64,000 nt of DNA from Evernia prunastri. Lineage: Eukaryota; Ascomycota; Lecanoromycetes; Lecanorales; Parmeliaceae. Both the position numbers and the translations under genes were made by a program. Under the pieces are notes generated by a model. The model made no database searches, had not been told where the DNA came from, and saw only the letters and a list, made by a program, of their open reading frames with translations. Where the stretch lies: NCBI GenBank assembly GCA_003184365.1, contig NKYR01000157.1, positions 1 to 64,000 on the forward strand, read 5' to 3'. Shown here piece by piece: positions 31,401 to 43,700 of this stretch (its first letter is position 1; each line of letters starts with the position of its first letter).

Positions 31401-34400
31401 GACGACGTAGAACGCTTCGATAGATTGGCACAAAGCCAAGGCTTTCCGACATTCCTATGGTTGATTAATGGCACCGGTGAAAGCCCTAAGGTGTCTCCCG
31501 TCGTGTCGCAGTTGGTGATCGTTTGCGTCCAAATTGCATTGACCAAGCTTTGGAGATCCTGGGGAGTCAATCCCAGCACTGTCATTGGCCACAGCTTGGG
31601 CGAATATGCCGCCCTCTATGCCGCCGGTGTCCTCTCCGCCAGTGATGTTATATACCTCATCGGGACCCGAGCCCAGTTAATGGAACAGAAGTGCGCCATG
31701 GGTACACATGCGATGCTGGCTGTAAAGGCTTCGCTCTCATCGCTTCAAGGATACCTTGCGAAGACTAGATTAGAAGTCTCCTGCGTGAATGGACCCACTG
31801 ACACGGTGATTGGAGGCAAGAGCCACGAGATCGATGCCCTTGCGACCGTACTGGAAACTTCTGGTGTCAAGTGCGTTCGGCTTGAGGTCCCTTTTGCGTT
31901 CCACACATCCCAAGTCGAACCGTTACTGGATGAGTTCGAGGAGCGTGCCCGAGGCGTTGTATTCAACAAACCATCGATACCTGTTATTTCCCCACTTCTT
32001 GGAGAGGTCGTTGATGATAGTAGTACGCTCGGACCCTCCTATCTTCGACGAGCATGCTTGGCCACAGTGGATTTCCAGAGTGCTCTCATTGCAGCAAATG
32101 ACGCCAATACTGTCAATAACAATACCCAATGGATTGAAGTTGGATCGCCATCCCTTATGTTCTGGCATGATAAAGTCTGTACTGGGTGCTCAGATAACCA
32201 CATTGCCCTCATTGAGACGTAATTCAGACGCTTGGAGTGTTCTAGTCTCCAGCCTCACCTCACTTCATTTGAAGGGCATTGAGATTCAATGGAACGAATA
32301 TCACCGAGATTTCTCCGCTTGTCTCAGCGTCATCGAGCTGCCAGCTTACCAGTGGGATACGAAGAATCACTGGATCCAATATAAGAATGACTTCTGTCTC
32401 ACGAAAGGTGAAACGCCAAAGGCAATAATGCCAACAACTCTAGAGTCCGTCGCATCTCCAATATCTACGATAGCGGTCCAAAAAGTGGTGGAGCAGCAAT
32501 TAGGGAAGGAGAAGTCAACTATAACAATCGAGTCAGATCTCGCGGATCCGCGTCTGGTACGCGTATTGGAAGGTCACAAGGTCAATGGAACAACTCTCTG
32601 CCCTTCTGTAAGTTGCAAACCACACTTGATTATAAGTTGACGCTAATGGATAATAGTGCCTGTACGCTGACATTGCGCTCACCATTGGCGACTACCTGTT
32701 CAAAGCTACTGGCGCTGTTTCTACACAAGTGGGAATGGATGTAGCGGACATGGTTGTGGATAAGCCTCTCATTTATACAGGCAACTCTCAACTCCTCAGA
32801 GCTTCAGGATATGCAGATTGGACTACTCAACGACTGATACTAGAATTCTACACCGTCAATGCTGATAGGAAGAAACAAATCAGTCACGCTAGATGTGCGG
32901 TCAAGTTTGGCGATAGCGAAGCTTGGCTGAAAGACTGGAAACGAAACGCCTACCTTATCCGGAACCAAATCAAGTCTCTTCACAACAGCGTTGAAGAAGG
33001 TCAGAGTCACAAGATGAAGCGTGGCATGATATATAAGCTCTTCAGTTCTTTCGTCGAGTACGGTCCGATTTACCAAGGTATGCAAGAGGTCGTGTTTGAC
33101 AGCTCTGGGCTTGAGGCTACGGCACGAGTTCAATTCCAGACGACGCAGAAAGACGAGGACTTTTACATGGCACCCTATTGGATTGACAATCTCGGCCACC
33201 TTTCAGGTTTTGTGATGAACGCTAATGATGGCCTGGATCTGAAGAATCAGGTGTTTATCAATCATGGTTGGGACTCAATGCGCTCTGTATCATCCTTTTC
33301 TCATGATAAGACGTATCAGACATATGTCAAGATGCAGAACGTTCAGGGGACTCTTTTTACCGGCGACGTTTACATGCTCGCTGGAGATGAAGTGGTGGGC
33401 CTGAATACAGGCGTAAAGGTTAGTGTTGCTCCAAGATCCTTCGCGCGCCCTTGCTAATAGAGTCCTAGTTTCAAGGTGTACCACGGAAAGTCCTCGACCA
33501 TCTTCTGCCTGCGACGCGCGCTCCGGGACTGTCGCCCCAGACAGGGAAGCCTGCGAATGGCGCTCACAAAGCCAAATCAACCATCCCCTCAGGAGCAGCC
33601 GCTATCAGTTTGCCGACTACCCAGGGACCGGCAGTCTCCAACAAGCGTAGGAAAACCGCCATTCAGCCAGTCGTCAAACCACCCGGCAACAGCATTACTT
33701 CCAAAGCTATGAAACTTGTAGCAGAAGAAACCGGTCTCGATGCCTCCGAGCTCACGCCTGGAGTTGTATTCGAAGATATCGGGCTTGACTCCCTACTGTC
33801 GTTAAACCTCGCCGGTAGATTCCGCGAGGAGTTAGACCTGGACGTAGAACAATCTCTGTTCGTTGACTGTCCCACTGTGAAAGACTTGATAAGCTTCTTG
33901 GACGCCAACGGGGACGAGAATGTACCAGAGGATACTGCTGATTCATCCGCCTCCAGAACTCCCGATTTAGACCTGAGTTTTGAGGGTTCACAATCTGAGG
34001 TTTCCTCGGAGCCGACGGACATTGAAGCCGATGATTCGGATGTCTTGAGTTTAATACGCCGGACTCTCGCAACAGAGATTGGGTTAGATGAAGATGAGAT
34101 AACAGACTCATTGTCATTCGCTGAGATGGGGGTCGACTCCCTGCTCTCGCTGACCATCCTCGGAAAGCTACGCGAGGAAATGGACTCGGACCTACCAATG
34201 AGTTTCTTTGCAGATAACAGCTGCCTGCTCGAGGTATCGGCGTCGCTTGGCCTCAAACCAAAGGCCGCCGCCGCAGCCCGAGACAGCGCCAAGGGGCTCG
34301 TCACGAAACTAGAGAAGATTTTTGCCGCTTCGGTACCTCCGGCATCCTCGATCCTGCTTCAAGGTAACCCGAAGACTGCCTCCAGGAAGCTGTTTCTCTT

Positions 34401-35118
34401 CCCCGACGGCTCCGGCTCCGCGACTTCATACTCATCTCTTCCGCGCCTCGATCCCGACGTGGCCGTCTACGGACTCAACTGTCCCTACATGAAGAACCCA
34501 CAGGACATGAAATGCGGCATCGAAGACATCACGCCCCGCTACCTCGAAGAGATCCGTCGACGCCAGCCGACCGGACCGTACTACTTCGGCGGCTGGTCCG
34601 CAGGGGGCGTGTGCGCCTTCGACGCGGCCCAACAGCTCGACCGCGTCGGCGAAAAAGTCCTCCGTCTCATCCTCATCGACTCCCCGTACCCCGTCGGCCT
34701 CGAGAAGCTTCCACCGCGCCTCTACGATTTCTTCAGCTCCGTCGGTCTCTTCGGCTCCGGCGACAAGGCTCCCCCGTCGTGGCTCCTTGCCCACTTCCTC
34801 GCCTTTGTCGACTCGCTCGACCGCTACCGCGCCGTGCCGTTCGCGGCGGGCCACGCGCCCCGGACGCACATCATTTGGGCCCGGGACGGGGTGAGCAAGT
34901 ACCCTGATGACCCGCGCCCGTTTATGGATGAGGAGACGCCGAAGGAGATGAAGTGGCTCGTCAATAATCGGACGGATTTCGGTTCTAATGGGTGGGAGGG
35001 ACTATTAGGGGGGGAGGCACCGGTCATTGAGACGATGTATGATGCGAATCACTTTACGATGATGGTGGGGGCGAAGGCTCAGGAGTTGGCTACGTTCGTG
35101 AGGAGGGCGATGGAGTAG
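28432..35118 (+). CDS. non-reducing polyketide synthase SAT-KS-AT-PT-ACP-ACP-TE, apparent frameshift
   Basis: Six exons: 28432-28721, 28771-29062, 29110-30479, 30542-32607, 32657-33418 and 33469-35118, about 2142 codons. The SAT domain carries GLCTG (Cys about 118). The KS has VDTACSSSL (Cys about 549), HGTGTQTGD and GSAKANVGHAE. The AT has GHSLGEYAAL. A PT domain follows, then two ACPs (GLDSLLSL and GVDSLLSL) and a thioesterase/Claisen cyclase with GGWSAGGVCAFD. Two ACPs plus TE resemble naphthopyrone/DHN-melanin-type synthases, which fits the Ayg1-like hydrolase at 2.2 kb. Exon 4 changes reading frame at about 32146-32149, right after WIEVG: both frames are clearly PKS, so one extra base is present. 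As written, the product would stop at 32222 without PT, ACP and TE. This is a sequencing error or a recent mutation. Confidence 0.92.
32146..32149. other. apparent +1 frameshift within the PKS
   Basis: Conserved PKS text switches frame within GGATCGCCAT. The total of the six exon lengths is 6430, one base over a multiple of three. No GT-AG pair nearby can absorb it. Confidence 0.8.
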
Positions 35119-36635
35119 GCTGTAGGTTGGGGGCGTGTGTGTTATTGAACTTGGAAAATAGACTGTACCGCTATATCTTGCGGTTGTGGCAGAATAAGGG
35201 GGGGGGGAGGAGCATGGTTTCGCTTTCTTTCTTCATATAGAGTAGTATTGTTCTCGCTATTATTTCTTTTCCCCCTCTTTAGCGAAGTCCAATGTCTTCC
35301 TTTATCAAAATATCTCTCAAACCAAGTTCGACTTCTTTTTCCTTTCTCCATTCTGCAGAACCCCTAGGCGGAGGTTTCAGCCGGCCCTCGGCAGAATTTT
35401 TCTGCGCAGGTCTTACGCGCATATCCTTTGGGGCAAGGGGGGCCGGAGGTAATAATAAAAAATAAAAGGTCGTGAAATCGTAGATTTCAGACATAAAGTC
35501 TGATCAGCTCATAAGGTCATCCAATCCCAGTTGCAGGAAACCCAAAAGCAATTCGACAGCGCGATTTACCCCAGCGCCCATTAGGGATCCGAATACTTTA
35601 CTTTACAACACGAACCAACCGCATACCTCGGCAAAACCAAACTTTCTTCACGGCCGCGGGACCGGAGTGAGCCGCCCGTCGCCCGGTACGACTCCGCTTA
35701 CTCCGTCCAGCCACAACCCGGGGAGCTGGGCGGGTACCTTGATCGGGAGTACCTTTCTAGACCTCTTTCGTTGTATAAGTTTTATAGAGGGGCTTGTGAG
35801 AAAGATGCAGAGCGCGTCGAGGACGGCGGCGCGAATAATACTGGCGTAAGCCACCGCAATCGTTTTTTTTTTTTGCCGGATTGCGCGGGGCTTGTGTTTT
35901 TTTTAACAGCGGTGCGATACCAGCTGGGACGGGGGGAAAGGAAAGGGGAAAGGGCAAAGGGAATAGCTCGGGTGAAGCAGGAGTGTTTGCAGGTAAGGAC
36001 CTGGGGCTTTTTTTTTTTTGATCGGTGCATAGCGTAAACGTAAGGGTCAGAAACACCCTCTGTACTTGCTCAACACAGTCATACGTATCCCGGTCCAGAG
36101 GGAGAGAGAGAGAGAGAGAGTCTACAAGCGCAATCAAACAAGCCAAGACAAAACGTCCGATACCCATCGCGTGGAGAACGTATCCACCGCCGTAGATATG
36201 GCGGGGGAAAAGCCATCGAACCAACCCCCTCTTCAAGTAGCTCTCATGACCCAGAACCTTAGAGGGTGTGAGACGTTTGACTTCTCGCACGGACCTATGC
36301 AGGGCGCAGTGCCAAGCTCGCCGTCGTACATACGCGCAGACGCAAGCCAAGCGTGCCCAGATCTTGGCAACACGGCAGCACCTAAGGAACTTTCGAGTAC
36401 ATTTGATGAAAAGAGAGAGAGACAGAGAGACAGAGAGGAAAGGGTCACGCAACGACACCAAGGCTCTGCAGTACCAGCCGTAAATTAGAACTGCCACTCC
36501 TGCCACATGACACTGTAGAGTCTCCCACGACACCCAAGACAAGATGCAGACAGTGAGACTTTGACAGGGTCGAGTGTATATAGGAGATATGATTTTAATA
36601 GCGAATGCCATCTTATTGTTGGATTTTGTCTATCG
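35119..36635. other. PKS-MYB intergenic region with simple repeats
   Basis: No gene recognised in 1.5 kb between the two 3' ends. It contains a (GA)n tract at about 36102-36120, homopolymer T runs near 35865, 35900 and 36010, and a second GA-rich stretch near 36411-36440. A long minus-strand open frame here (35757-36611) has no recognisable domain. Confidence 0.5.
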
Positions 36636-38121
36636 TCACTCCGTCTCGAACCTAAACTTCGCTTTCGCGTTGATGAGAACTTGCATCACCTCTACCAGCG
36701 TCTCCGACGCTATATTCTCAATGGTGATGGTAGTCCGTCTACTTCTCGCGCCACGAGGTGAAGTACCCCCCGAAGTTGATGAACCCGCCAAATCGGCATC
36801 CGGCCGGTCATCGATCTGCATCGCGTCTTTCTCCCGCGGTGGAGACGATGCCAATGGCGACTCGACCGGTTCTGAGGTCAGGTCGTGAGACAATGTGAGC
36901 TGCGGACGCTCTTCCGCTGGCCCGAGGGCAGTGATGTCGGTTTCGAGGCCCGAGGCACCCATGATCCAATCGAAAAAATCGCCGTTGGACGACGATTTGG
37001 GGCCGTCGCCATCCAGAGCGTGGCTTGCGCTGTCAAAGGTTGTGCATGGGAATGGCGCGAACGAGGAATGAAGAAGGAATTGATCGGCCTCAGCACTAGA
37101 CAAGCTGAATGGCTCTGCGTCAGGATGATACGTCTTTAGAGGCATAGATGAGACATCATGGAAGGCTCCCAAGTCGGGAAGATCGATGTTGGCGGGGTTA
37201 TTGCGCTCTAGAAATTCTGCGAAATCCGAGTCAAGTGGAGATTGTTCAGAGTTCAAAGTGGTGTCTTTGGTACCGGCAACGGGTGGACAGCATGGTGCGG
37301 CGCCCGGAGGGATAGAGAGGTTTTTGTTCTTGAGGATAGTATACCTGAGGGGTGACTTGTCAGGACCCGATGCGGAAACAGCTGGGTTCTTAGAGGGCGT
37401 AACGAACATGTTCTTCACGCTGTTTGTACTTCGTAATGGGAAATGCAGTCTCTGGATGTCGGTCCACCCAGTACCGTGAGTTTGCACCGCAAGAAGCAGG
37501 GTAATGTTCTGTTAGTGTCTAACGTATTAGTCAGGTGTCGTATCAACGATGTGGATCGGGGATACATGCTTCCTGATTTGAGAAAGTGGAGTGATCGAGA
37601 CTTGGATCTAGGTAGTGTTTCCAACGTTTGGAGCATTCTGAGATCCTCATCAACCAGCTCGAACCAACGCGCTTCCGGTAAAATATACGTACGGTCTGCG
37701 CTGCGTTGCCCCATTTTCTGAGATATCACGGCCCATGAAGGCCCGTGACGTGACACATAGGTTTCGAGTAAAGCGTCTTCTCCTTTCGTCCATACACCCT
37801 GTGCAGGAATTTGAGAATCGATGAGTGCCGGCATAGGGCGGACCTCGGACCATGTCTAAGGCTTACCTTCTTCAGCCCGCCCTGGACCTCGTTCATGAAG
37901 CGTTTGCGACAATCTTTGTTGTTCCTACCAGGTATCTTCTTGGCCACCTCGTTCCAGTCTTTGATGTGACCATCGTGGGCTGGGAGAATGACAAAATGGT
38001 CAATAGATCGTGATTCTTACAATTTGTGCTGTTTCTGGGGCGTACCTGCCAATTGGAGGTCTGTGACTTCACGCAACAAGGCGTCTTCTTCTCGCGACCA
38101 TCGCCTTTGCACCTTGGACAT
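36636..38121 (-). CDS. MYB-repeat DNA-binding protein
   Basis: Exons read 38046-38121, 37867-37979, 37693-37798, 37570-37637 and 36636-37508. Three MYB-type repeats are visible. The first has RRWSREEDALLREV and GRNNKDCRKRF. The second has GVWTKGEDALLETYV, GPSWAVISQKMGQRSADQCSKRW. The third is degenerate and ends GTGWTDIQRLHFPLRSTNSVKN. The rest is acidic, Ser/Pro-rich and probably activating. Two splice points are unusual: the intron after exon 4 appears to be GC-AG (GCATGT donor), and a 63-bp stretch in exon 5 with GTTCGT...CTCAG borders may be an in-frame intron. It lies tail-to-tail with the PKS. I saw no TCGG-N3-CCGA site upstream, so membership in the cluster is open. Confidence 0.75.
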
Positions 38122-41100
38122 GTCTCATGAACACCGGGATTTCTGCAACCCAAAAAAATGTCTGAGAGTGGGTATTTCCAGTCTTGTCAGCTAAAAGAGG
38201 CATTAAGGAGCATCGTCAGCTGCGACAAGAACCAAGAAGTAGCAGCAATCGCAGTATTGGGACCTCATGGCACTTTGAGGGGTCGGATTATTACCATGCA
38301 ATGAATCAATAGCGATCGAGGGTCCCTTTCATAAATTCCACTTTGCCTAGATGTTTCCGAAAGAATCGAAAGAGGTGCGTCTTTAAAAATAGGAAATACG
38401 TCAATCCACCATTGTGGATCACGAGTCTGACCACTGCAACGTAAGCCAACGAGCATTTCGAAGTGCTTTGTCTAAGCATTTATTCTTCAAGCCATGGAAT
38501 GTGGAGATTATGAAGGGAGCCAGTCACGAGGAGAAGCGAGGCAATGTACCACATGCTACATGTTGACATGTATGCCGATTCTCTGATTTTTGAGGAACAT
38601 ATACAGTGCAGTCAGATAGACGATTAGCTTTTCTGTCAGGAAGTTTTGGCAGTAGTTACAGAACCAGTCAAAAGGAGTAAAATGGTAGTAAGTCAAATGA
38701 TGCATGTTGGTATGCATATTGATCCTCCGATGCCGGGGATTATTTCCAGGTGTGTTCAATCGGGCGACGAGCTTTTGTGTGCCAAGTGTTCTATGCGGGG
38801 ATCAGTCATGAAAAGCATCAGGGCAACATCTCATCCATTGCATGCTGAAGTGCATACCAGGTTTTTGGATACTGATTGCCAAGGAACATTCCGATAAGTA
38901 GTCAGCTAAGGGGACGACCCTTTGAGCCGAGAGGTCTGTGATGTTGGCAAGGCTGACCACTCACACAACAAGGAACGAGGCCTTATGCCACACCCCGTGG
39001 TCTGGATGCTGATCAGCATATTGGTTCTCCGAGTGCCAAGGCATGTGTCTCAAACCCGGGAATCTGCGTGTCGTAGAAGACGGAGACTTTCGCTTTGGCT
39101 CCTGTGCAGGTCCCTGCATCGTTCCCTGCATCGTTCTTGCATGGGGCATAGAGCGCAGCCAACGTGCTTACTTCACAAAGTACGAAGGTCAGCGTTCGGA
39201 AGAGCACAAGCAGCATCGCTAGTCATTGGTGATGTATCACATAATTTGATCAGTGACACGGAGTAAAGTGTATGGGAGCTAGGGCAACGATGGAAAACGA
39301 TCCAGGGCTAAAACTATAGTGGTAAGGACTTGCTTCAATAATACATGCTTGAATGATGTTATATATCGTCGAGCATAGCGAGAGAATCTGTGTAAGAGGA
39401 GATGGACAATGTATGTGCCCATTGTGGGGAGAACTTCCCTTAGCTTCGCAATTGTCTTGGCTTCTAAGCGGGGGAGTTTGCTTATGGCCATCGCCAAGCA
39501 CCTCATACAGGGAGGTACTCCAATAAAGGTACTCCAGGTATGTGCCAAGTCACTCAAAATTCGACACTAGCCTTACTTTCGGAAGGCGGTAGCGAAAGAC
39601 TACGACCAAGTAATTTCTAGCCAGTGGCAGCCCTTTCCTGGGACCTGATAGGCGCCGTGGAATTCGGATCCGCCGAAACATCAAAGCATACCTAACGGAC
39701 ATCGTCCAGGCAACTCTTCAAGCGGTGCATTATCCTACACCTTGGCGCAGGAGTCGTCGTGAGAAGTCAGCGGAATGCCAAGGTTTGTCAAAGCGACAGC
39801 CGCAAACATCAAATCGATGTCTACATCTGGGACTTAAATGGTAAGTATCAATGATGAGTTGTCGATAGTACTAGAGACGCTGCTAGGAAAGAAAGTCGAG
39901 CTAGGAAGTACTGCTCTCAGCAGTCGGTGTGGCCTTGGCAAGTTGTGGTGTTTCGGAGACTTTTGTTAACCACTACCTAGAGTACGGAGTCGAGGACTCT
40001 GCGCGCAAGAAACTGTTTAGAATCCTTTAGAAGGCCGAAGTCGTCTTAACGAACTTGAAAATATTGGCAGATACCACAGTATAGAACTTGGAGAGCGAGC
40101 CAGCTTTGGACAGTCACCATTGGATACTGTCACATGGTGAGATGCCATACATTTGAAGGGGAAAAAGGCTACGGTGCGGCTTCCGGGACTTCCCACCATA
40201 AGACATCTATCTATGCAGCTAGGACATAACTACCCCAACCATCTGCATCACGGTATCACCTCCTTTTTGCAAAATAGAGCCGCTCCACGCTTTTTCCACC
40301 AACTTTCACTTCGCTCTAGGTTAAACCCTAAACCCTTTTGCAGGCGCTGCAGCTAGTGAATCTCCCAGATATCCAGCTCACTTACTCCGCCCCACAACAG
40401 AGCATTGAATGACGGCGCGTATAGGTATCAAGAGTAACGAACGGGCCGATAAGAGAGCAAAGAAATCTACCGGTGGAAGGGAAAGTGTAGTGTATAGTAG
40501 TGGAATTGAACACTAACGAAACAGCCTAGCAGTCAGCTATCAAACCTGAGATGATTTCGACAGTCCAAACACTCTCAGAAAACATGCCTATTAACACTGG
40601 CCCTGCGAGTGAAAGAAAGAGGTACAAGGTACTCTAGCTCTTCTAGAAGAATCTAGCGGATTTCCTTAGTAAAGATTATGCGAATACATACTAGATACGA
40701 ACTCGCTAGGACAATGATCACGCAATTGAGAACCGAAAAGATTGACCTGAGAGCCATCTTGCAAATCACGTATGGATTAGGGGACGAATGGCCGATGTGA
40801 ACGCTGGGACATGAAAGGGGAGACTATCATGTCCTACATGGATACATGCTGTTCAACAGGCAGAGGAGAAAATGGCGGGCGGAGGGAAGGAAAAAGGCAC
40901 CATGTGGTATCATCACTCACAACCAAACCACGCTAGGCATCTCTGGCAGCGGATATTTATGCGAAGAAATGGATAATACTAAGCCATTGATGAGGACCAA
41001 CCAGATGGGTTCACTGGGGCAGGGAGTCATAGCACGGGACCAGGTGACTACGAGGGCGCCCCGGCGTGTTCTGGTAGCCCCCTCAATGATGAACAAGAGG

Positions 41101-41582
41101 AAGGCATAGACACGACTCTACAGGTCCAACTTGCTTAGTATTTTATATTGCCTTTCGGATTGAGTGGATTGGTAGATTGTTTATATCATTTGTGGCGTTG
41201 GTCCATCAAAAATTTATTGCAGAACATAATAACTTATTCAATCAACCAATCAATCAATACTCCGCCCCACAGTGTCAGCGCTCTCATCCGACAGATTAGT
41301 CTCGAGTTACACTGTTTCGGTGTCACAGACTTAACAACAGTGGAGCGAATTAGCCGACCTGGCATATGCTAGGACTGAAGTTGAGGTATGGCTTGATAAA
41401 TGCTTAGGTTCTTTCGATGTGTTGGAATGCTGAAAGCTACCTTCCCCGCAATGTACGCTACCGCCACATTGGGCTAGCGCGAGAAATCTCTGCACCGTAC
41501 ATAGCGAGTAGAGCACCTATCAAGGATCAACAACAGCGCAAAACCACATTTTTGTTCCCACAACCACAACGACATCATTTAT
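38122..41582. other. gene-poor region
   Basis: About 3.5 kb without a recognisable gene. Open frames are short and overlap on both strands. A few local repeats occur, for example CCCTGCATCGTT twice in tandem near 39113-39137. A CAATCAAC/CAATCAAT tract near 41240 resembles the tails of the 460-bp elements at 42.1 and 43.0 kb. Confidence 0.5.
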
Positions 41583-41675
41583 GGGCCTGAGGCCTACAGT
41601 ACGGTAATCAGCTCATTATAAGGTATCTGCCCGTGCCCATAATGAGCGGTTTACACGACTGTAGGCCTCGGGTCC
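41583..41675. repeat. imperfect fold-back element
   Basis: Arms of about 37 bases (41583-41619 and 41639-41675) are imperfect reverse complements, with GAGGCCTACAGT against ACTGTAGGCCTC as the best core and CTCATTAT against ATAATGAG near the spacer. It may be a diverged MITE-like hairpin. Confidence 0.65.
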
Positions 41676-41865
41676 AAGGACCCCCTGAAAATCGCGCAAT
41701 GCCACGTACTCTTTCCGACAGTCAGGCCATTAAAAGCCTTTCTTTCGACTGAGCCATACTAGTCAACGATATGGATATCTACCGACCTCGCCCTCTCATA
41801 AGCCTATCATATTCAGCAAATACAGTCAACCTCTCGACACGTCCGCAGGATGCCACGTGTCATTT

Positions 41866-41934
41866 CAGCAATAAACAGTCATTCCAGTCAGCAATAAACA
41901 GTCATTCCAGTCAGCAATAAACAGTCATTTCAGC
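41866..41934. repeat. 23-bp tandem repeat, three copies
   Basis: The first two copies of the unit CAGCAATAAACAGTCATTCCAGT are identical; the third differs near its end. Copies begin at 41866, 41889 and 41912. Confidence 0.9.
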
Positions 41935-42114
41935 AAAGGCCGTAACGCCTCTACACTGTCAGATCTCAACATCTAGACATTACATTACATTTCACTTCAC
42001 ATAAAGCCTCCGCAATACCGACACACCCTCTTACCCCAAGAGGGCATATTCTTCTACCGTCATCGACTACCTATTCAGCCTACAACACGAGCGAATATCC
42101 ACTCTGTCCTCTTC

Positions 42115-42573
42115 CGGAGTGCCTCGATATATACGGTTTTCAATCGTTCGACTTCGCCCTATCGAAACGTATCCGCCGTCTCATTCCTCGATAAAGGTGA
42201 TACCGGATCTTGAACCTCGGCCGCCTACCGAGCAATAGACTCTGAGAAGTAGTGACCCTCAGAGTCGTCAGGGCAATCCCGTCTAGTGGGCTGAAATGGA
42301 AAAGAGTTGAAATTGGGATACTGTTCTTTGGGACCCCCGGGCTTAGAGGGGTCCCACCCCATACTGAATCTACAATATATCAAAACACCAAGGGTTTCGG
42401 GTCAAAAAGCAGGAAATGTTTCTTTACGAAAGGGGTCCGGCGACCGTAGGGTAGCCTCTTTCAATGGTTCAGAAATTTAGGTAGATTATTTGATAGATAG
42501 CACATCTCGCATAGTCGGCCAATCAGGCGAGACTCCTGGGCAGTATGAAGCAATCAATCAATCAATCAATCAA
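42115..42573 (+). mobile_element. 460-bp element with (ATCA)n tail, copy 1
   Basis: This 459-bp block recurs at 43011-43470 with about nine substitutions, eight of them transitions. It ends in a CAATCAATCAATCAA tail and contains a GTTCGACTTC box like a pol III B-box plus a GGGACCCCCGGGC...GGGGTCCCA hairpin. The tail and length suggest a SINE-like element or the 3' end of a LINE. The conserved 65-residue open frame in both copies is probably not a gene. Confidence 0.7.
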
Positions 42574-42823
42574 AACTTCATATCGCTGACATCCGACCTA
42601 TGCGTTGTATCTTTTGATTCAAAAAGAACGCAGAGTCTGTGAATTCCCCGATGGACATGACGGGTGTAGTAGCCATGTCGTCCTACGCCCTTCCTGGCTT
42701 ACACTTCGAACCTACCCTAGCGGATCTTCAGGCTTCGAGCACTGCGTATGTGATCCATGACCTTTCCTACATAATTTGTTGCGAGACTCGCGGGACCTTT
42801 TACTGACCTATTACATTNGGGAG

Positions 42824-43010
42824 TGTTTATGGCTATGTGTCAGGCACATAGAGTATTTATTGGTCATTGACACATTCTCATTATCACATAGGCTAGCGGG
42901 GATTCTTCCTAGTATTTAAGCGCTCTTCTCCTGTGTACATATTCGCTCTTTATCTAGTTGTCTTATTCAATTTACCCCCATTAGACTTGACTCTGGGCAC
43001 GGTTCTGACA
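42824..43010. mobile_element. solo LTR-like unit, about 187 bp
   Basis: The unit begins TGTTTATGG and ends GGTTCTGACA, i.e. TGT...ACA termini, with a TATTTAAG TATA-like box inside. Its last 60 bases equal positions 1-60. No internal retrotransposon coding region is attached, so it looks like a recombined solo LTR. It directly abuts copy 2 of the 460-bp element. A clear target-site duplication is not visible (GGGAG before, CGGAG after). Confidence 0.65.
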
Positions 43011-43470
43011 CGGAGTGCCTCGATATATACGGTTTCCAATCGTTCGACTTCGCCCTATCGAAACGTATCCGCCGTCTCATTCCTCGATAAAGGTGATACC
43101 GGATCTTGAACCTCGGCCGCCTACCGAGCAATAGACTCTGAGAAGTAGTGACCCTCAGAGTCGTCAGGGCAACTCCGTCTAGTGGGCTGGAATGGAAAAG
43201 AGTTGGAATTGGGATACTGTTCTTTGGGACCCCCGGGCTTAGAGGGGTCCCACCCCATACTGAATCTACAATATATCAAAACACCAAGGGTTTCGGGTCA
43301 AAAAGCAGGAAATGGTTCTTTACGAAAGGGGTCCGACGACCGTAGGGTAGCCTCTTTCAATGGTTCAGAAATTTAGGTAGATTATTTGATAGATAGCACA
43401 TCTCGCATAGTCGGCCAATCAGGCAAGACTCCTGGGTAGTATGAAGCAATCAATCAATCAATCAATCAAA
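43011..43470 (+). mobile_element. 460-bp element with (ATCA)n tail, copy 2
   Basis: This is the near-identical second copy of 42115-42573, in the same orientation and ending in the same ATCA-repeat tail. It starts immediately after the LTR end. Confidence 0.7.
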
Positions 43471-43700
43471 TACAACTTAAATAACTTTTCCCTTTTCTGT
43501 CACTTTTTCGTGGTTTTCAAATCGTAGAGACTCCTTTGCGCTACTTATAGGATCAATAATCTTTAAAATCGGTTCTATATATATCGATAGATGATGAGTT
43601 AAGGAATTTTGCGAACTCGTGGGCCTAGGTATACTTGTTTATATCTAAACTTTAATTTAGAGAATAAGCATTAATTCCTAAACCTCCTACGATGATTGTA

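Noticed and set aside
32100..32240. A short intron that would remove the PKS frameshift
   Set aside because: No GT...AG pair of acceptable length lies here without deleting conserved residues; a one-base shift explains both frames fully.
34432..34869. Antisense open frame opposite the PKS thioesterase
   Set aside because: It is a shadow of the GC-rich codon pattern of the TE domain on the plus strand.
35757..36611. 284-codon minus-strand open frame between PKS and MYB genes
   Set aside because: It runs through simple repeats and homopolymers, lacks any domain and has low-complexity composition typical of chance.
41866..41934. CRISPR-like array
   Set aside because: The three 23-bp units are directly adjacent with no spacers, and the DNA is fungal; it is a plain tandem repeat.
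42252..43345. Two similar 65-codon open frames as a conserved small gene
   Set aside because: Their similarity comes from the duplicated 460-bp repeat that contains them; nothing else supports coding.
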